DNA of 64,000 nt from Hymenobacter sp. YIM 151500-1 (GTDB lineage Bacteria > Bacteroidota > Bacteroidia > Cytophagales > Hymenobacteraceae). The stretch spans positions 3,678,001 through 3,742,000 of the forward strand of contig NZ_CP110139.1 in assembly GCF_025979885.1 (NCBI RefSeq), read 5' to 3'. The position numbers were made by a program, and so were the translations under genes. Every line of letters starts with the position of its first letter. Within the stretch, counting starts at the first letter, position 1. Under the pieces are notes generated by a model. The model was not told where the DNA came from and did no database searches. It saw only the letters and a list, made by a program, of their open reading frames with translations. Below, piece after piece: positions 40,752-49,663 of the stretch.

Positions 40752-42332
40752 CTACTGGCGGTACAGGCGCACGTTATCAACCGACAGCCAGTTGCCGGCG
40801 CTGGCGTTGGAGTACACGCCCACCGTAATAGTGCCGTTGGTGACGTTGACGCCGGAAATCGTCAGCTCACGCCAGTTAGGCCAGCCCGCGGCCACGTCCT
40901 TGATGCTGGCCTTCAGCTCCGAGCCGCCGTAGTTTTTCACGCTCAGGAAGGCGTCCTGCTGCCCGCCGCCGCTTATCACCCAGGCCTTCACCGTGTAGGT
41001 GCCATTGGCCACGCTCACGCTTTGGTCGGTATACACCTGGTAGGCGCTGGCCTTGTAGTGGGTGAGGCGGTTTTTGCCCGTGTAGCCACCGGCCTCCACG
41101 TAGTCGGCGTCGGCGTCGGTGCCGCGGCTGCCGGGCCAGGTGTTCCAGCTGGTAGGAGTTGTGGCGTTGGCTTCAAAATCGGGATTGGCAAGCAGGTTGT
41201 TGTCGCCGGGGTCACCGGCGGGCAAGGCAATGGGTGTGCTCAGGGCGGCCGGCACCGGAAACACGGGCGTGTCGCCGTTCCAGGTCAGGGGCTGGGCCCG
41301 GGCCGTGCGCGTATTGAGGGTTTCGCCGGAGTTGGTTTTGCCGTGATACACAATCCAGTCCTGGGTGCCGTCCGGCGACTTGAAGAAGTCGCCGGAGCCG
41401 GGGCCGTACACGCCGGCCGCGTCGTTGCGCTGCAGCACGGGCGAGGTGCTCTTGCTCCAGGAGCCGGCGTTCAGCAGGTTGCCATCGGTGTTGGTGAGCA
41501 AGCCAATGGCGTAGCTGGCCGAGTGGGCCGGCTGCCCCGAGAAGGCAATGTAGGTTTTGCCGTTGCGCTGGATAACCGCCGGCGCTTCGTTGTAGTACGA
41601 GTCCCAGGTGGTGCCGGCGCTTCTGCCATACGACAGCTGCACGGCGTTGCCGCTCACGGTCCAGGGGTTGCTCAGGGGCATAATCCACAGCGAGCTTTCC
41701 ACCGACGAAACCAGGTACAGCTTTCCTCCCCGCTCGAAGGCAACGCCGTCGATGTTGGAAACATCGGCCTTGTTGGGAGGGCGCAGCTCGGCCTTAAACG
41801 AGTAGGGCCCCATGGGGTCGTCGCCGCTGCTCTCCAGCACGTACATGCGGTGGTTGTTGCCGCTGGTGTTCGTGGCCGTGTAGTAAATGTACCAGCGGCT
41901 GTTGTAGCGAAACAGGCTGGGCGACCACATATTCGTGGTGCGTGCGGGGGTGTTGTCGGTCCACACCGTCACGTCGGCGGCATTGGCCAAACCGGTAATG
42001 CTGGCCGCCTTCCGAATCACAATGCTGCCCAGGTTGGCGTCGTTGGTGAAGGTGAGGTAGTAGTTGCCGTTGTAATATTCCATGTCCGGGTCGGGGGAGA
42101 AAACAGACCGGAGCGGATTATAAAAGGTGGTGGTGGCCAATTGCGTACCGGGCGCCGAAGTGGGCTGAGGCGCTTCCACGGCAGGGTTTTCGCAGGCCGC
42201 CAGCAGGCTGGCGGCGCCCACGGCCGAAACCAGCAGGCGTAGGGCCCGCAGGGTAAAAGGGTGGCTGGCCGGCTGACCGGCCTGATTTGCTACGCGCCCG
42301 CGGCGCTGATTGAAAGCCAGGAATGTTTTCAC
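40752..42332 (-). CDS. Glycoside hydrolase family 43 with C-terminal carbohydrate-binding module
   Basis: 526 residues. A lipobox LAAC (Cys47) follows an unusually long N-terminal region, so the true start could be internal, although no later ATG precedes the lipobox. The five-bladed propeller shows DPDMEYYNGNYYLTF (Asp81/83), a TNMWSPSLF strand, SNIDGVAFE and YNEAPAV with the acid Glu. These are typical of GH43 arabinanases, arabinofuranosidases and xylosidases. From about 385 a CBM-like sandwich begins with NLLANPDFE and ends LSVDNVRLYRQ. It is probably an outer-membrane lipoprotein acting first on the polymer. Confidence 0.9.
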   Translation of the reverse strand: MKTFLAFNQRRGRVANQAGQPASHPFTLRALRLLVSAVGAASLLAACENPAVEAPQPTSAPGTQLATTTFYNPLRSVFSPDPDMEYYNGNYYLTFTNDANLGSIVIRKAASITGLANAADVTVWTDNTPARTTNMWSPSLFRYNSRWYIYYTATNTSGNNHRMYVLESSGDDPMGPYSFKAELRPPNKADVSNIDGVAFERGGKLYLVSSVESSLWIMPLSNPWTVSGNAVQLSYGRSAGTTWDSYYNEAPAVIQRNGKTYIAFSGQPAHSASYAIGLLTNTDGNLLNAGSWSKSTSPVLQRNDAAGVYGPGSGDFFKSPDGTQDWIVYHGKTNSGETLNTRTARAQPLTWNGDTPVFPVPAALSTPIALPAGDPGDNNLLANPDFEANATTPTSWNTWPGSRGTDADADYVEAGGYTGKNRLTHYKASAYQVYTDQSVSVANGTYTVKAWVISGGGQQDAFLSVKNYGGSELKASIKDVAAGWPNWRELTISGVNVTNGTITVGVYSNASAGNWLSVDNVRLYRQ

Positions 42333-42411
42333 GGGTGAAGGGCTGGAAGGAAAAGGTGAGAGTACAAGGCCGCTACGGCAGACCAGCCGGCGGCTGCCAC
42401 CGTCGGCCGGG

Positions 42412-42445
42412 GAGCGGGGCGGACGGCGGCACCTCCGCCCCGCTC
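42412..42445 (-). promoter_or_regulatory. GC-rich hairpin between susD and GH43
   Basis: GAGCGGGGCGGA (42412-42423) pairs with TCCGCCCCGCTC (42434-42445). There is no T-tract on the minus strand, so it may slow read-through or protect the 3' end of the susCD message; no such role has been shown here. Confidence 0.6.
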
Positions 42446-42486
42446 TTTGGTGAAGAACAGCTTTTTCGTCCCGGCAGAGGCCGGCA

Positions 42487-43875
42487 TTAGCACCCCGCCG
42501 ACTGGTTCTGCTCGATGGCCGGGTTGCCGTTTATCTCCACGTCGGGGATGAAGAACAGCAGCTTGGGGCAGTCCCAGGGCAGGCCGCGCACGGGCTGGCG
42601 CAGGCGCTTCAGCTCGTGCACGCGGTTATTTTCGAAGGCCATTTCCAGGCGCCGCTCGGCGCGTATCTGGGCCAGCAGGTCAGCTTTGGCGGTGGGCGCC
42701 GTCTTCCTGCCGGCCCCGTAGGCGCGGTCCAGAACTCGTTGCAAGTCGGCGGCGGCCGTGGTCAGGTTGTTCAGCTCGGCGGCCGACTCGGCCCGGATGA
42801 GCAGCAGCTCGGCCAGGTGCAGCACCGGGGCATTCTGGTTTACCTGGTCGTAGCGCGTGGTAAAGGTGCGCTGATTGGCGCCTACGGCGCGGGTGTTGTA
42901 GAGCAGCCGGCCGCGCTGGTCGTTGGGGTCGGCCAGGGCCAGGGCGGCCAGCTCCGGGGTGGCGTACAGCTGGGGCGTGTTGCCAGCTTGCCGGAAGTAG
43001 CCTTCCAGGCCGCCGCTGGAGTTGTCAAAGTTGGTGCTTTGCATCTCGAAGATGGATTCCGGCGAGTTTTTGGTGCGGTAGCGGTTCAGCACGCTGGCGT
43101 TCAGGGCCAGCCGGGCACCCGCACCGCTCAAGCCGTTGCTTACCACGTCGTTGGCCTGGGCGTAGGCGTTCTGGAAATCGTTCATCTGGAAGTATACCCG
43201 CGCCAGGTAGGCCTTGGCGGCCCAGGAGGTAGCCCGCGCGCTGTTGGTGGCCGGCAGCAGGCTGGCCGCTTCCGTGAAGTCCTTGAGCACCTGGGCATAC
43301 ACTTCCTGCACCGTGGCGCGGGGCAGCTTCTGAATGTTGTTCACGTCCTGCACAGATTGCAGGCGCAGCGGAATGCCGGGCTGGGAGTTGGTGGGGCGGG
43401 CGCCGTAGGGCAGGGCAAAAAAGCGCACCAGCTCGAAGTGCATAGCGGCCCGCAGAAACAGGGCCTCTCCGCGCAGCCGGTCCCGCTGGGCAGCAATGTC
43501 GCCGTCGTTTACCTCCGGCATCCGGTCGATAGCGGTATTGGCTAGGTTGACCACGTTGTAGGCGTCGGTCCAGGTGCTGCGCCCGTCGGGGTTGAAGAAG
43601 GTGAAGGAGAAGCTCTGAATCTGACTGAAGCCGAAGCTGTTGGCGCCGGTGGCATTGTCGGCCAGCATCTCGCTGAAGGCCACAAAGTTGCCCCCGTACA
43701 AGGCGCCCGACTGAGCCGCGCTGTACGCCCGGATGAGCAGCTTCTGCAAGTCGGCCGTGGTTTTCACCGCCTCGGCTTCCGGTATTACATTCTGGGGCTT
43801 GATATCAACCAGCTCGTCGCAGGCGGTACTGGCCAGCAGCGCGGTCAGGGTCAGCAAAACGGATATCTTTTTCAT
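42487..43875 (-). CDS. SusD/RagB family nutrient-binding lipoprotein
   Basis: A 462-residue outer-membrane lipoprotein: lipobox STAC (Cys19). The SusD fold is helical with TPR-like helices; visible family features are SAQSGALYGGNFVAFSEMLADN, NLANTAIDRMPEV, RGEALFLRAAMHFELVRFFALPYG and the C-terminal QIRAERRLEMAFENNRVHELKRL block. It forms the lid over the SusC channel and binds the glycan at the cell surface. The gene follows susC by 24 bases. It is somewhat shorter than average. Confidence 0.93.
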   Translation of the reverse strand: MKKISVLLTLTALLASTACDELVDIKPQNVIPEAEAVKTTADLQKLLIRAYSAAQSGALYGGNFVAFSEMLADNATGANSFGFSQIQSFSFTFFNPDGRSTWTDAYNVVNLANTAIDRMPEVNDGDIAAQRDRLRGEALFLRAAMHFELVRFFALPYGARPTNSQPGIPLRLQSVQDVNNIQKLPRATVQEVYAQVLKDFTEAASLLPATNSARATSWAAKAYLARVYFQMNDFQNAYAQANDVVSNGLSGAGARLALNASVLNRYRTKNSPESIFEMQSTNFDNSSGGLEGYFRQAGNTPQLYATPELAALALADPNDQRGRLLYNTRAVGANQRTFTTRYDQVNQNAPVLHLAELLLIRAESAAELNNLTTAAADLQRVLDRAYGAGRKTAPTAKADLLAQIRAERRLEMAFENNRVHELKRLRQPVRGLPWDCPKLLFFIPDVEINGNPAIEQNQSAGC

Positions 43876-43899
43876 GACGGTTCGTGCGTGCGGCTAGGA

Positions 43900-46800
43900 T
43901 TAAAAACCGATGTTAAAGCCCATGGTAAAGGTGCGGGCCTGGGGCGGAAACAGGTAGGTGGCGCCGCCAATCAGGTTGCGGCCCTGGGCATCGTACTGGT
44001 CACGGTAAAATTCCGGGTCCCCGTCGTAGCCCGTCACCAGAAAGACGTTGGTAGCCAGGAAGTACAGCCGCGCCGACTTCAGGCGCAGCGCCTGCAAGGC
44101 CCCGCCCGTGAAGGTGTAGCCGAACGTGAGCTGGCGCAGGCGCAGGTAGGAGCCGTCGTAGAGGAACCGGTCGGAGTTGGTGTCGGGGTTGTAGCCGCCC
44201 CGGCTGGGGTTGAGCGTGAGCTTGGGCACGTCGGTGATGTCGCCGGGGCGCTGCCAGCGTTCCAGCACCTTGCGCCGCTGGTTCCAGCCCCCATCCAGCC
44301 CAATGGTGCCCTCCTGGCGCTTGCGCGAGTCGTCGTAGATTTCGCTGCCCACCGAAAAGCTCAGCAGGGCGCTCAGGTCGAAGCCCTTGTAGGTGAAGGT
44401 GTTGGTGAGGCCGCCGGTGTAGTCGGGGGCGCCCGAGCCGCGGGGCACGCGCAGGTCGGTGGAGTAGGTTTTGGTTTGGTTGCCTTCCCGGTCCAGGTAG
44501 ATGGGCAGGCCGTCCTGCGGGTCTACGCCCACATAGCGGGCCAGGTAGTAGGTGCTGATGGGGTAGCCCACGATGGTGCGCACCTCGTTGTCGGTCAGAA
44601 TAACGTCAGGGCTCAGCCCGCCAATGTCCAGCACCTTGTTGCGGTTGAAGGCAATGTTGAAGTCGGTGTTCCACGCAAAGTCGCCCACCAGGTTGCGGGA
44701 GTTCAGGGTGATTTCCAGCCCCTTGTTTTCTACCTCGCCGATGTTCAGGTTCACCGAGCCTACCCCACTAGAAATGGGCTGGGCAATGGGAATCAGCAGG
44801 TCGGTGCCCTTCTTATAGTAGGCCGAGAACGTGCCGCTGACGCGGTTATTGAACAGGGCAAAGTCGAAGCCCACGTCGGTTTGAGCCGTGTTTTCCCACC
44901 GGAACTGGTCGTTGGAAAAGCTGCGGCGCTCCAGGCCCAGTTCCCCGTTGTAGTTGGCGGAGTTGCGGCTGTCGCTCGGCGGAAAGAAGGAGCCGTACTG
45001 CCCGTAGTTTTCGATGTTGGCGTTGCCGGTGAGGCCGTAGCTGGCGCGCAGCTTCAGGAAGCTCAGGATGTTATTGCCATTCAGAAACGGTTCCTCCGTC
45101 ACAATCCAGCCGGCTGAGAAAGCCGGGAACGTACCGTAGCGGTACTTGCGCCCGAAACGCGAGGAGCCGTCCACGCGCACACTCACGCCCACCAGGTAAC
45201 GGTCCTTGAGCTTGTAGTTGAGGCGGCTGAAGTAGGAGGTAAAGCTGTAGGCCTGCAGCGGTTCGCGCAGGAGCTGGGAGCTGGTGAGCAGGGAGTCGCG
45301 CAGCTGGTCGTCTTTGCGCAGGGGCTCCACCAGGCCGCCCAGGTCGTAGTACACGCCGCGCGAGTAGGTGTCGGCCCGCTGGTAGTTGGTGCCTACCAGC
45401 ACCTCCACGTTGTGCACCTCGGCCAGCTGGCGGGCGTAGGTCAGCGTGCCGTTGATGTTGACGTTAGGCGTCCAGAGCTTGCGGTACTGGGCTTCGTTGC
45501 GGCCGTTGCCGCGCAGCACCCCTCGCACAAACAGGTCCTCGGTCTGGTCCAGGTAGTCGAGGCCACCCTCCAGCCGGGCCCGCAGCCCCTTCACGATTTC
45601 GTAGTCGGCGTACACGTTGCTGATGGTGCGCAGCTCCTGGGTGCGGTACTCGAAGTTCTCCTGCTTGGCCACGGGGTTGGGGCCGAAGTCGGTAGGAAAG
45701 AAGTAGCTGCCGTCGGGGTTGCGCACGGGGTAGATAACCAGCGCCGGCCCGTTGGCCCAGCCCCAGCCCCCGGCCCAGGCCGAGGGCACCCGGTCGTTGA
45801 TGCCGCGGGCAAAGGAGGCCCGTACCCCCAGGCTCAGCCGCGAGGTGGGCGTAAAGTCCAGGTTCACGCGCCCGCTCAGCCGCTCGTAGGAGTTGCCTAC
45901 CAGGTAGCTGTTCTGGTCGTTGTAGCTCAGGCCCACGTAGCTTTTCAGCTTCTCGGTGCCCTGCGAAAACGACACGTCGGCCTGGTGCTGGAAGCCCGTG
46001 CGGGTGGTCAGGTCCTGCCAGTCGGTGTTGGCGGCGGTGGCGCGGGTAAGGCCGCGGGGCAGGGGCGCCTCGCCCACGCCGCCGTCGTTGCGGTAGGCTT
46101 CGTTGTAGAGGTCTATCCACTCGGTAGCGTTCAGCAGGTCGGTTTTGACGGTGGCGTTGGAGATGCCCGCCTGGTAGCCCACCCGAAACTGGGGCTTGCC
46201 CAGCTTGCCGCTTTTGGTGGTGATGATGATAACCCCGTTGGCCCCGCGCGAGCCGTAAATGGCCGTGGCCGCAGCATCCTTCAGCACGTCGATGCTCTCA
46301 ATGTCGTTGGGGTTGATGGTGGCCAGGGCGTTGGTGACGGAAGCCGTGCGGAAGTTGCGGGCACTGTTGTCTTCATTAACGATGGGCACCCCATCTACCA
46401 CGTACAGCGGCTCGCCGCCCGCCGTCAGGGAGCCCACGCCCCGGATGCGCACGGCCGCCGTGGAGCCGGCCACCCCGCTGCCCTGCGTCACCTGCACGCC
46501 CGCCATCTTGCCCTGCAACGCCGACTCAAACGTGGGCGTGGGCACGTTGGCCACGTCCTTGCCCTTCACCGAGGCCACCGAGCCGGTCAGGTCGCGGCGC
46601 TCCTGGGTGCCGTAGCCCACCACCACCACTTCGCTCAGCGCCTTGGTGTCGGTGCTCAGGCTGATGTCGATGGTGGTGCGGCTGCCCACGGCTACTTCCT
46701 GGCTCACAAAGCCCACCCCCGAGAATACCAGCGTGGCGTTGTCGGGCACGGTCAGCGAAAAGGTGCCGTCGGCGTTGGTGCTGACGCCCGTAGTCGTGCC

Positions 46801-47283
46801 CTTCACCAGCACCGTCACGCCCGGAATACCCTGGCCCGTGGCGCGGTCCGTCACGCGGCCGCTGATGGGGGCATCCACGACGGCTGCAATCGTTTGCGCG
46901 GGCAAGCCTGCCGATGGGGCCGCGCCTTCGGCTGCCGGCCGGGGCGTCAGCACGTACACGTTGTCACGGGTTTTCTCGTACTGCAGGTTTGCCTGGGCCA
47001 GCACGTAGCTCAACTCCTCCTGAAATGAGGCAAAAGCGGGCCGGTTGGCATCTACCAGCTTGTCTTCTACCACCTGGCTCCGGTAAAAAAAGTACACGCC
47101 GTGCGTGGCCTTCAGGTTCTGCAGCACACTTTCCAGGGGTTGTTTGGCGGCTGCGTGCGCCCGGGGCGAGGAAGGTTGGTAAGACTGATTGGCCGCCACC
47201 AGCCCGGTTTGGGCCTGGGCCGCTCCGCTTACGCAGCCCAGCAGCAGCAGGGGCCAGCGCTGGGGAAGGGTAAAGTTTGACAT
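43900..47283 (-). CDS. SusC/RagA family TonB-linked outer-membrane transporter with STN domain
   Basis: 1127 residues from the ATG at 47281-47283. After a signal peptide comes an STN (secretin/TonB short N-terminal) domain at about 50-115 (LESVLQNLKATHGVYFFYR). Then a carboxypeptidase-regulatory-like domain (about 138-215, GRVTDRATGQGIPGVTVLV), a plug with VVVVGYGTQERRDLTGSV and YGSRGANGVIIITTKSG, and a 22-strand barrel to the terminal NIGF. It imports oligosaccharides with SusD. The STN domain implies contact with the FecR-type anti-sigma factor encoded 70 bases upstream. Confidence 0.95.
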   Translation of the reverse strand: MSNFTLPQRWPLLLLGCVSGAAQAQTGLVAANQSYQPSSPRAHAAAKQPLESVLQNLKATHGVYFFYRSQVVEDKLVDANRPAFASFQEELSYVLAQANLQYEKTRDNVYVLTPRPAAEGAAPSAGLPAQTIAAVVDAPISGRVTDRATGQGIPGVTVLVKGTTTGVSTNADGTFSLTVPDNATLVFSGVGFVSQEVAVGSRTTIDISLSTDTKALSEVVVVGYGTQERRDLTGSVASVKGKDVANVPTPTFESALQGKMAGVQVTQGSGVAGSTAAVRIRGVGSLTAGGEPLYVVDGVPIVNEDNSARNFRTASVTNALATINPNDIESIDVLKDAAATAIYGSRGANGVIIITTKSGKLGKPQFRVGYQAGISNATVKTDLLNATEWIDLYNEAYRNDGGVGEAPLPRGLTRATAANTDWQDLTTRTGFQHQADVSFSQGTEKLKSYVGLSYNDQNSYLVGNSYERLSGRVNLDFTPTSRLSLGVRASFARGINDRVPSAWAGGWGWANGPALVIYPVRNPDGSYFFPTDFGPNPVAKQENFEYRTQELRTISNVYADYEIVKGLRARLEGGLDYLDQTEDLFVRGVLRGNGRNEAQYRKLWTPNVNINGTLTYARQLAEVHNVEVLVGTNYQRADTYSRGVYYDLGGLVEPLRKDDQLRDSLLTSSQLLREPLQAYSFTSYFSRLNYKLKDRYLVGVSVRVDGSSRFGRKYRYGTFPAFSAGWIVTEEPFLNGNNILSFLKLRASYGLTGNANIENYGQYGSFFPPSDSRNSANYNGELGLERRSFSNDQFRWENTAQTDVGFDFALFNNRVSGTFSAYYKKGTDLLIPIAQPISSGVGSVNLNIGEVENKGLEITLNSRNLVGDFAWNTDFNIAFNRNKVLDIGGLSPDVILTDNEVRTIVGYPISTYYLARYVGVDPQDGLPIYLDREGNQTKTYSTDLRVPRGSGAPDYTGGLTNTFTYKGFDLSALLSFSVGSEIYDDSRKRQEGTIGLDGGWNQRRKVLERWQRPGDITDVPKLTLNPSRGGYNPDTNSDRFLYDGSYLRLRQLTFGYTFTGGALQALRLKSARLYFLATNVFLVTGYDGDPEFYRDQYDAQGRNLIGGATYLFPPQARTFTMGFNIGF

Positions 47284-47353
47284 ACAGAACTGTGGGAGTT
47301 GGAGTGGGAAAAAGGCAAAGGGGCCGGGCCCAGGGTAGGGTGGGCGCAACCGG

Positions 47354-48427
47354 TTACTGAGCAGGTTCGAGGCGCACGCGCTGGCCCGTGCGGGTCACGC
47401 GCACATCCAGGGTTTTCGACAGGGCATCGAGAAACTCTTCCACGTTGGCATTGGGCACGGAGCCGGTAATGCGCTGGCGCAGCAGGGCGGGGTCGGTTAC
47501 TTCCACCTGCAAGCCGTAGGACTCTTCCAGCACTTGCACCACCTCGGCCAGGGTCTGACCATCGAAGCTCAGGTGGCCTTGGGTCCAGGACGAGTACAGG
47601 GCCGGGTTCACGGCCCTGGAGTGGAGTTGGGGGCGAGCCGCCGAGGATTCTACCAGCTGGCCCGGCCGCATCAGCACCCGGTGGGGCTGCTGGCCGGCGC
47701 GCAGGTCTACCTGCACCTTGCCGGAGGTAAGTACTACCTTGGTCTGGCCGCGGCGGTTGACGACGTTGAACTGCGTGCCCAGCACCGTTACGTCGAGGGT
47801 GCCGGCGTGCACCACAAACTTGGCGGGCGCCGCCGCTCCCGCAATGCTGGGCGCGGAGGCCGGCGCCTTGCGGGCCACGTGGAAGTAAGCCTCGCCGCTC
47901 AGCCACACCTCGCGGGGGCCGCCTTCGTTCCAGCTGGTAGTGCGCAGCGTGGAGTTGGCATTGAGCACCACCGTGGAGCCGTCGGGTAGGGTGAGCTGGC
48001 GCTGCTGCCCGTAGCCGGTGGCGTACTCGGTGGCCGGAGCATGCAGCAGGTTGCGCTGCCACAGCCACCCGCCCAGCCCGGCCAGCACCAGCAGCACCAG
48101 CCCAGCAGCTACCTGCACCAGGCGGGCGCGGCGGTAGCCCCGCCAGCGCACGGCAGGTGGCTGATGAGCCAGCGGCGTACGAATGGCGCGTAGCAGCTTG
48201 CGCAGCTCCTGCTGTTTTTCATCGGGGGCCAGGGCCCGCTGGTTGGGCGTCAGCAGCCGGAGCAGGTCGCGGGCGGCTTGGCAGTCGTCGGCTTTGTGAG
48301 GATGCAGGGCCAGCCACTGCCGCCAGAAGTCAGCTTCGGCCGTGGCTTCATCGAATACGAATGCCTGGAACGATTCGTCCAAGGCAAAGTCCTCGGGAGT
48401 ATAGCGGGAGTAGTCGGTTTCGAGCAT
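47354..48427 (-). CDS. FecR family anti-sigma factor
   Basis: 357 residues: a cytoplasmic N-terminus (1-100) that would hold the sigma factor, one membrane helix (about 104-124, VQVAAGLVLLVLAGLGGWL), a FecR domain (about 135-265: LTLPDGSTVVLNANSTLR, VWLSGEAYFHV, DVTVLGTQFNV) and a C-terminal DUF4974-like domain (about 285-355: LSFDGQTLAEVVQVLEESYG). It passes the signal from the STN domain of the SusC protein to the ECF sigma factor. The gene lies between them, 313 bases after the sigma gene. Confidence 0.94.
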   Translation of the reverse strand: MLETDYSRYTPEDFALDESFQAFVFDEATAEADFWRQWLALHPHKADDCQAARDLLRLLTPNQRALAPDEKQQELRKLLRAIRTPLAHQPPAVRWRGYRRARLVQVAAGLVLLVLAGLGGWLWQRNLLHAPATEYATGYGQQRQLTLPDGSTVVLNANSTLRTTSWNEGGPREVWLSGEAYFHVARKAPASAPSIAGAAAPAKFVVHAGTLDVTVLGTQFNVVNRRGQTKVVLTSGKVQVDLRAGQQPHRVLMRPGQLVESSAARPQLHSRAVNPALYSSWTQGHLSFDGQTLAEVVQVLEESYGLQVEVTDPALLRQRITGSVPNANVEEFLDALSKTLDVRVTRTGQRVRLEPAQ

Positions 48428-48606
48428 CGCGGGCCGGAAGAATTAGGCCTTCCACTCCCATCACGGCGCCAGCCGACTTTCATACTCAGTGCTTTCAAAA
48501 AATATTTTCGGCGGCTGCCGCTTTCACCTAGAAATAGCGCGTGAATGGCTCTATACGCACGTATCAGCCCGGCTCATGACGGCTCTACTGTGTAAGAGGT
48601 CGGAGC

Positions 48607-48690
48607 GGTTGTAGAGACGCGACCCTTCGCGTCTCGTCGTTCAACGCTTATCGTTCAACGCGAGACGCGAAGGGTCGCGTCTCTACAACC
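48607..48690. repeat. Intergenic inverted repeat, GTAGAGACGC family, copy 2
   Basis: GGTTGTAGAGACGCGACCCT from 48607 and its reverse complement ending at 48690 form perfect outer arms of about 30 bases with a loop of TCGTTCAACG repeats. It is related to 375-476 and lies in the 313- to 314-base gap between the sigma and FecR genes. That gap otherwise shows no gene. Confidence 0.88.
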
Positions 48691-48740
48691 TGGCTGCCGT
48701 TGAGGGCGCTTGGAAGCTGGCAAACAGCCTTTAGGCGCCC

Positions 48741-49313
48741 TCAGGTATAGTACAGCACCAGCAGCGACAGAAGCAGCGCCTTTTTCAGGGCCTTCAGGGC
48801 CTGGTGTACCAGGTTGCGCACCGATTGCAGGTTCAGGCCCATGATTTCCGAGATTTTCTCGTAGCTGAACCCGTCGAAAAACTTGAGGTAGATGGCTTCG
48901 CGCTGCCGCCGCGACAAGCGGTTGAGCACGGCCAGCAGCCGGCCGCTCTGCTCCTGCGAATACTGCTGGGCCACCAGAAAATCCTCGTGCGAGTAGGTGA
49001 TGTCGAACTCGTCGGAGTAAGCGGGCAGCAGCAGGCGGTGGCGGCGCAGCAGCTTGGTTTCGTCGCCGATGGTGCGGCGCAGGGCTTTGTACAGGTAAGG
49101 CTTGATGAGGGCCACCGGCCCCAGCCCGTCGCGGCGGCGCCACAGCTTCTGAAACAGGGTCTGGATGCAGTCCTTGACCAGCTCCTCGTCGGCGGCCAGC
49201 TTGAGGCCGTAACTGAACAGGGCGTCGTAGTGCGTCAGAAAGATGCGCGTGAAAGCCTGCTCGTTTCCACCCCGAAAATCGTCCCAAAGCTTTGCGTCGT
49301 CAGAGGGCAGCAT
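48741..49313 (-). CDS. ECF RNA polymerase sigma factor of the polysaccharide locus
   Basis: 190 residues from the ATG at 49311-49313, or 211 from 49376; the shorter form begins nearer to region 2. Region 2 shows LFSYGLKLAADEELVKDCIQ (DCIQ motif) and TLFQKLWRRR. Region 4 shows LSRRQREAIYLKFFDGFSYEKI and NLQSVRNLVHQALKAL. The C-terminus is hydrophobic (LLLSLLVLYY). It belongs to the Bacteroidota family that works with FecR and STN-bearing TonB receptors. The gap 49314-49663 upstream has no gene; a minus-strand promoter of the usual type is not obvious. Confidence 0.92.
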   Translation of the reverse strand: MLPSDDAKLWDDFRGGNEQAFTRIFLTHYDALFSYGLKLAADEELVKDCIQTLFQKLWRRRDGLGPVALIKPYLYKALRRTIGDETKLLRRHRLLLPAYSDEFDITYSHEDFLVAQQYSQEQSGRLLAVLNRLSRRQREAIYLKFFDGFSYEKISEIMGLNLQSVRNLVHQALKALKKALLLSLLVLYYT

Positions 49314-49663
49314 AGTGAGCCAATCGGGTTTGCGGTGGGTGTTGTTCGGGCGGTTGAGCGGGCTTAGGCTGGACACATCTATCAGCTAGCAAGTGCCGAA
49401 GCGCCGGGGCAGATGCCCGCGGGGCTGGGCAGTAATTGCTAGGTAAGCTAGTACTTTGCTGCCTACTGTTGTCACACGTCGAAGATGTTTGACAAAAAAT
49501 TATTTCCTAAATCTACTACCCAAAGCTGCCAGCGTCGAGTAAAAGCAGCTTTTCTTTAGAAGCCGCTCAGAAGTCGAAAGACTGTCCTGCTGCGCGGACG
49601 CCAGCTAGAGCAGGACGTTCCAGGGTGTTGTGTATCAGCTTCCTTAACTGCGGTAAACCACCT

